Positions 59,701 through 64,000 of a stretch of 64,000 nucleotides of DNA are shown here, one piece after another (the stretch's first letter is position 1; every line of letters starts with the position of its first letter). Below the pieces are notes generated by a model. The model had not been told where the DNA came from. It worked only from the letters and a program-made list of their open reading frames with translations, and did no database searches. The position numbers were made by a program, and so were the translations under genes. Origin of the DNA: Nectonema munidae (lineage: Eukaryota; Nematomorpha; Nectonematoida; Nectonematidae); contig JAUIRK010001059.1 in assembly GCA_030549495.1 (NCBI GenBank), positions 1,116,001-1,180,000 of the forward strand. Direction: 5' to 3'.

Positions 59701-60789
59701 AAAGGAAACCCTACAAACCTTGAATGCCTGATTCCATTATTCAATTTAAATAAGCATAGACTGCCCATATGTAAAACAGTGGGGCACATTCGGGGCCATG
59801 AAATTTGAATGAATTTTTACGCGGTTAGTAATACGTTTTGTCATAGTAAAACACATCTGAAACCTGTCACTCATTTTGTAACGTTATTCTTTAAAGATAA
59901 ATTATTTAATAGCGAAGCTGGGGAATCGCTAAAATTTTGACTTGGGCGCCACACAGGCATGGAGGGCGCTGGGTGTATATCACATTAAACGCACATGTGA
60001 TCATTGACTGTTTTATATGATTCTTATTCTTATTAAAAGAAAAGAAGTCACCACTAGTCAATGTTAATCGGCTCTGAATGTCTACATATGTTATTAGTAT
60101 AGCCTTTGAGATTTCAAGACGCGACGAGAAAGGTCAATTTTGCATGAAATTACAGAGAAGTATTTGAAGTGTATTTGTTTTTTCCAAATACAAATATACG
60201 CCTCATTTTCAAAACTAAAATTACAAACATAAATACTTTCAAGGGTATTTAAAATGCCCTAAAATAAAAATACAAATGTATTTCAGCTAAGTCTGATTTG
60301 ATGAAAACTATTTTTATAAAAAATTTATCGACATTGAAAATATGTTAATTACGCAAGCTTTTAAGGGAACCCCAAACACTCTATCTCGGAATCCATTTTC
60401 GGAACCTCCGAATTCTACACAAATATGTTCACCAATTCAGGGGATAGGGGGTATCCCACCGCCTCTATTTCCTCTAAATCCGTCATAGGTGTCTGCTTAT
60501 TTGTTAGGTTATCTTTTATTTAATTGTGGAATTCGATATCTTTATTTCAAAAGAATTGTTTCGTCTACGAGTAGATTACTAATGTTCAATTCGAATTTGA
60601 GCTATAGTTGATCATAGAAAGTAACATAGCTAGGAAGTTGGAGTAAGGCTCAACATTTTTTAAGGAAAGAAGTGGTAAATATTTGTATAGCACACAATTG
60701 AATAAGATATTTTTCTTGCGGATCAGAAAGTATTCTCTATAATTTAAAGCTTAAAATATTTAGTCATATCGATTTGTTGTCAAACGAGG
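53726..60789. other. Upstream region of calcineurin A; exon 1 and promoter not located
   Basis: The first coding exon, ending in phase 1, should lie here or beyond 64000 on the minus strand, but no candidate is convincing. A plus-strand frame at 55409-55630 follows a TTTACAG acceptor-like site (KRDVNCAKKYLLRKVHIS and onward), and another at 56309-56605 has 98 codons from an ATG. Neither is recognised. TAGTGATGGGACGATA at 56268 resembles a hAT end without a partner. A short hairpin (TAGAGTG/CACTCTA) lies near 57425. Confidence 0.35.
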
Positions 60790-60943
60790 CCCTGGAACAG
60801 GATGGGGCGCTTAACCTCTTGTTTTTTTAGTTGTCGGTAATTCCATGGTTGGACAGATGGTAAGGATAATCACAATCAGGAATCGAACACAGACCATCTG
60901 GATTGAGACCCCACGCTCTTACCACTAAGCGATCTGCTTATTG
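60790..60943 (-). mobile_element. tRNA-derived SINE, second family
   Basis: On the minus strand, GCTTAGTGGTAAGAGC (A-box region, near 60930) is followed by an anticodon-arm-like TGGGGTCTCAATCCA and the B-box GTTCGATTC at 60880-60888. A unique body follows (TTATCCTTACCATCTGTCCA and onward). The head resembles a tRNA closely enough to fold partly, but the acceptor arm is not complementary, so a functional tRNA gene is unlikely. The body differs from the SINEs at 10.4 and 17.1 kb. Confidence 0.62.
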
Positions 60944-61149
60944 AAATTCAATATTGATTTCTTTGAAAGTAGGATTTATCAGGCGGCCCACATAGCAAAG
61001 TTGAAGGAAAAACGGGCTAACAATATCATATTAAAAGGTACAAAATTTCGCAAATTTATTGATTTATTATTTATGAATATGATATACAGCTAAAGTAACT
61101 AGAATAATATTTCAGAGTTAATTAAAAATGTTTTTATAAAAACCGATGT

Positions 61150-61440
61150 TATGCTCTTTCGGGTCACTTGTGACCCATATTGCCGAGCGGGTCACCGGTG
61201 ACCATCCATTTCTTTTCAGTTTCACAATCAATTACTAATTTTATAACAAAGTATTTCCAGATGTACTTGTTATTACGTCATGAAAGAAACACCACATCTC
61301 TGTTGCATCATTCACATCGATCATTTTCTTTTTTAAAACTTCCTCTTTATTTATAGTTATTTTCTTTGTTTTATGATCAAAAATTTTTTTTTCTTTTGTC
61401 TGAAAAGGTTAAAACAAAGGGGTCACCAGTGACCCGTTAG
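61150..61440. repeat. Region with three GGTCAC/GTGACC palindromes, possible piggyBac end
   Basis: GGGTCACTTGTGACCC (near 61159), GGTCACCGGTGACC (near 61190) and GGTCACCAGTGACCC (near 61421) are all self-complementary. The left border TTATGCTCTTTCGGGTCAC and the right border, inverted, TACTAACGGGTCAC resemble piggyBac termini of the type TTAACCCTTTCGGGTCAC in degraded form. The block is either a separate small MITE or the left end of the piggyBac element whose transposase starts at 62964. Confidence 0.5.
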
Positions 61441-61559
61441 TACATTGCTAATATCTATATTCTAAAAAACTCTTGTACTAAACACTTTTACTAATTTTTT
61501 ATAAATCCAGGTTATTAAAACTATTATGTTTTGAAAAAAGATAGTTTTGGGAATCTTGG

Positions 61560-62285
61560 GCCTCCGAACTAAAACCTACGAAACTAAAACGTCTAAAAAC
61601 CAAAACATCCAAAAATGAAAAAAAAATTTTTTAATCTTTTTTCTAGCTATTCTGATTATACATGACCGTTTCAAAATATAATAATACTAATCAGAGGTAA
61701 GGAAAAGAAGAATATTAGTTTTTAATTGATATTTTAAACAATTTTTTTTTGTTTTTCCAATTAAAAAATGTATTAGACGCATGGAATTTGAAGGGACAAA
61801 AATAAAAATGCAAATTTATGGTTAAATAAATATTCATTCAAAATTGGATTTATTATTTTCATCAAGTTTTTCAAAAGATACTCACATCGGTTTCTAGTCA
61901 AAATCCCCCAAAACTAAAATTCCCACTTTCAAAATCCTCGAAAACTAAAATCCTCACTTTCAAAATTCTCGAAAACTATAATCTCCACTTCCAAAATTGC
62001 TGAAAACCAAAATCTCCGAAAACTAAACATTTCAAATTGCAGGACTGTTTAAGTCTTGAAGTACAAGCTTTTTTACTATGAAAAAGTTAATAAAGATTTG
62101 TTAATAAAATAAATAGGTAATTGATAATGAATTCAAAAATTCAGATATTACAAATGAAAATAAACTTTATAAATATTTTTTTAAACATAATTCAATATCA
62201 TGAAATAAATTTACAAATTCATTTTTGATTTTTGGACGTTTTGATTGGGGACATTTTGGTTTCGGACGTTTTGACCAGGAACTCT
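61560..62285. mobile_element. Foldback element, copy 3
   Basis: The left side is an array of units such as CTAAAACGTCTAAAAACCAA. The right side is the inverse (GGACGTTTTGATTGGGGACA, TTCGGACGTTTTGACCAGGA). A second array of CGAAAACTAAAATC-type units lies inside at 61895-62020. The repeat unit is that of the elements at 827 and 12343. The outer ends match copy 1 at TGGTCAAAACG. No target duplication was resolved. Confidence 0.6.
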
Positions 62286-62963
62286 CGGACTATATATTTG
62301 ATTTCAAAATAGTAGAACCGTAAATAATTTTTTATCTAGTGCTAACGTTAATGCTTTCATTTAGTAATTTTAAAAAATCAGCAAAACTAACAATAATATT
62401 GAATACAAAATTTATCATCTGTAAAAAATTGATACATGATAAGAATTTACTTTACTAAAAGTGTCACGTTTCAACTAAATATTGCCAAAAAAGGTAAAAA
62501 ATACAAAACACTAAATGAGTTAGTTTTTAAAATTTTTCTATAGATCAAATAAGGTGACTTGAGCTGTACTTTTTTGAAACAACTGGGGTAATAAATATTC
62601 TAAATAAGGAAATAAGTTTTTCTGAAACTTTTAAATTAAATATATTTTTGAAATTAAGATCACACAGTATTACTTTATCACACTAATCAATTAAAATATA
62701 AACCAAAATGTACTTTTAAGCATTTTTTTAAAGATAAATATGTTTTGTTTAACTCTTAATAAAAATCAATAATTTTACAAAACACAAGTTTTATGTTCAA
62801 AACATAAATATTTTATGTAGAAATTACTCCAAATTTTCGGTTTTTCAACAGTATTCTTATATTACTCTGAAATCTTTAAAATTATAAATAAAACAAAAAC
62901 GTAAAAAAGCCATATTAACATAATATTTACGCATATTTATAAGTTTTTTAGGAGGACATTTTG

Positions 62964-64000
62964 ATGGAGTATATTGAAGAGATTGGATTAGTGAATGGTG
63001 AAATTTACATACAACCACCAACTAACGCAGTCAGTATATCTCTGATAAAGGCACTGGAGACGAAAATGATTTTGACATCAATCATCTATCTGGAAATCAG
63101 TTGAATGCGGAAGCTGATTTTGGAAAGCGTTAGTGAAGAAAGTGAAATTTGTAGAAAAAGAAGGCCATGTTCTGAAAGAAAGTGGAGAAAAGACGGCGTA
63201 GAAAGCAAGTTGAACAAAGATTTCGCTCCTGTCAACTTTCCGCACTTTTATAATAGACCAATGAATATTATTGGTGTTTTTTTATTTATTTTTTACAAGA
63301 GAACTTCTTGAAATGATAGTTGAGTATAGCAACTTGTACGCAAGTCAAAAAACAAGAATTTGAATCTAACTATAGAGGAAATCATTGTTTTGATGGGATA
63401 TCAGACTTCATCAATGGAGACTATATTGGAGCAGATCAGAAGACTGTAATGTCAAAATAGTTTCTGATTCAATGCGTCGTGATTGATTTGATGAAATAAA
63501 GAAATATCTTCATTTCTCTGACAACAATAACTTAAACCCTACTGACAAATTTACAAAAGTAAGGCCTTTGGTTACAGAGCTGAATAAAATTTTAATAAAA
63601 ACCAGCCATATTCAAAAATTCATAGCATTGATGAAAGGATAATTGCTTATTATGGACACCATTTATTAAAAGAATTTATGAAAAGTAAGCCGCAAAGGTT
63701 TGGCCACAAGCAATGGAGTGATTGTGTTTATCCAGGTTATGTAGTCAATTTTGATTTATATCAAGATAAAAATACGTTATTTTCAGATGAAATCCCATCT
63801 TGTACTATAGGAGAGAGTGTCGTTTTAGGTTTTTCTAAAAAAATTCTGAATATTTAGAAAATAGCAACAAAAAATTACATCTACTTTTAGAAGAAATAGA
63901 GGCAATAAAATAGCGCTTTTGTCTAAAAAAGAAATGACAAAAAAGAATAGGGGTTTTTATGAAGAATTTTTCGAGGAGACACATGGTATATCATTTTGCC
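62964..64000 (+). pseudogene. piggyBac transposase pseudogene, cut by the window end
   Basis: ATG at 62964 opens MEYIEEIGLVNGEIYIQPPT. The frame then changes and continues as DKGTGDENDFDINHLSGNQL. Conserved piggyBac (DDE_Tnp_1_7) blocks follow in several frames: IVLMGYQTSS near 63395, LHFSDNNNLNPTDKFTKVRP near 63510, LVTELNKIL, HSIDERIIAYYGHHLLKEF near 63620, then KSKPQRFGHKQWSDC and YPGYVVNFDLYQDKN near 63745. The D in SIDE is the first catalytic acid. It is broken by at least four frame changes or stops within 1 kb. The rest of the protein and the right terminus would lie past 64000. The palindromic block at 61150-61440 may be its left end. Confidence 0.85.

Noticed and set aside
60870-60943. 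Functional tRNA gene
   Set aside because: The A and B boxes are present, but the acceptor stem does not pair and a SINE-like body follows.

Overview
The window is AT-rich, intron-containing animal DNA. It holds one host gene that can be recognised, on the minus strand: the catalytic A subunit of calcineurin (protein phosphatase 2B). Twelve exons run from 53725 down to the stop at 31182. Together they encode about 510 residues and lack only the first coding exon (about 20 codons), which I could not place. The protein looks arthropod-like, and the mix of hAT, piggyBac, SINE and foldback elements in a very AT-rich background would fit a copepod such as a sea louse. That organism call is inference, not proof.

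Layout. 1-31181 is gene-poor and made mostly of decayed mobile elements. They include foldback elements with arms of short degenerate repeats (827-1451, 12343-14152, 17277-17816), an inverted-repeat MITE with an exact 8-bp target duplication (3080-3394), a foldback family whose second copy lies at 36 kb (5851-6147), two tRNA-derived SINEs (10.4 and 17.1 kb), and a 2.1-kb hAT transposon with a broken transposase (14777-16890). Further on are a hAT-like MITE (18247-18833), a 101-bp piggyBac-like MITE with TTAA ends (19730-19830), a broken Ty3/gypsy-like pol fossil (20320-21680) and pieces of three LINEs (22950-24790, 26385-27080, 28240-28760).

31182-53725 is the calcineurin A gene. All metal-binding and catalytic residues, the calcineurin B-binding helix, the calmodulin-binding helix and the autoinhibitory segment can be read, each in its own exon context and with matching splice phases. 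Introns are 54 bp to 7 kb and carry insertions, including a hAT relic whose end lies only 17 bp upstream of the AG of exon 4 and a second hAT relic in intron 2. Intron 2 also holds a short plus-strand ATG exon candidate that I do not recognise.

53726-64000 should contain the missing first exon and the promoter. I see no other host gene there. The right end carries another tRNA-like SINE, a region with three GGTCAC/GTGACC palindromes, a third foldback element, and a broken piggyBac transposase that runs off the window edge.
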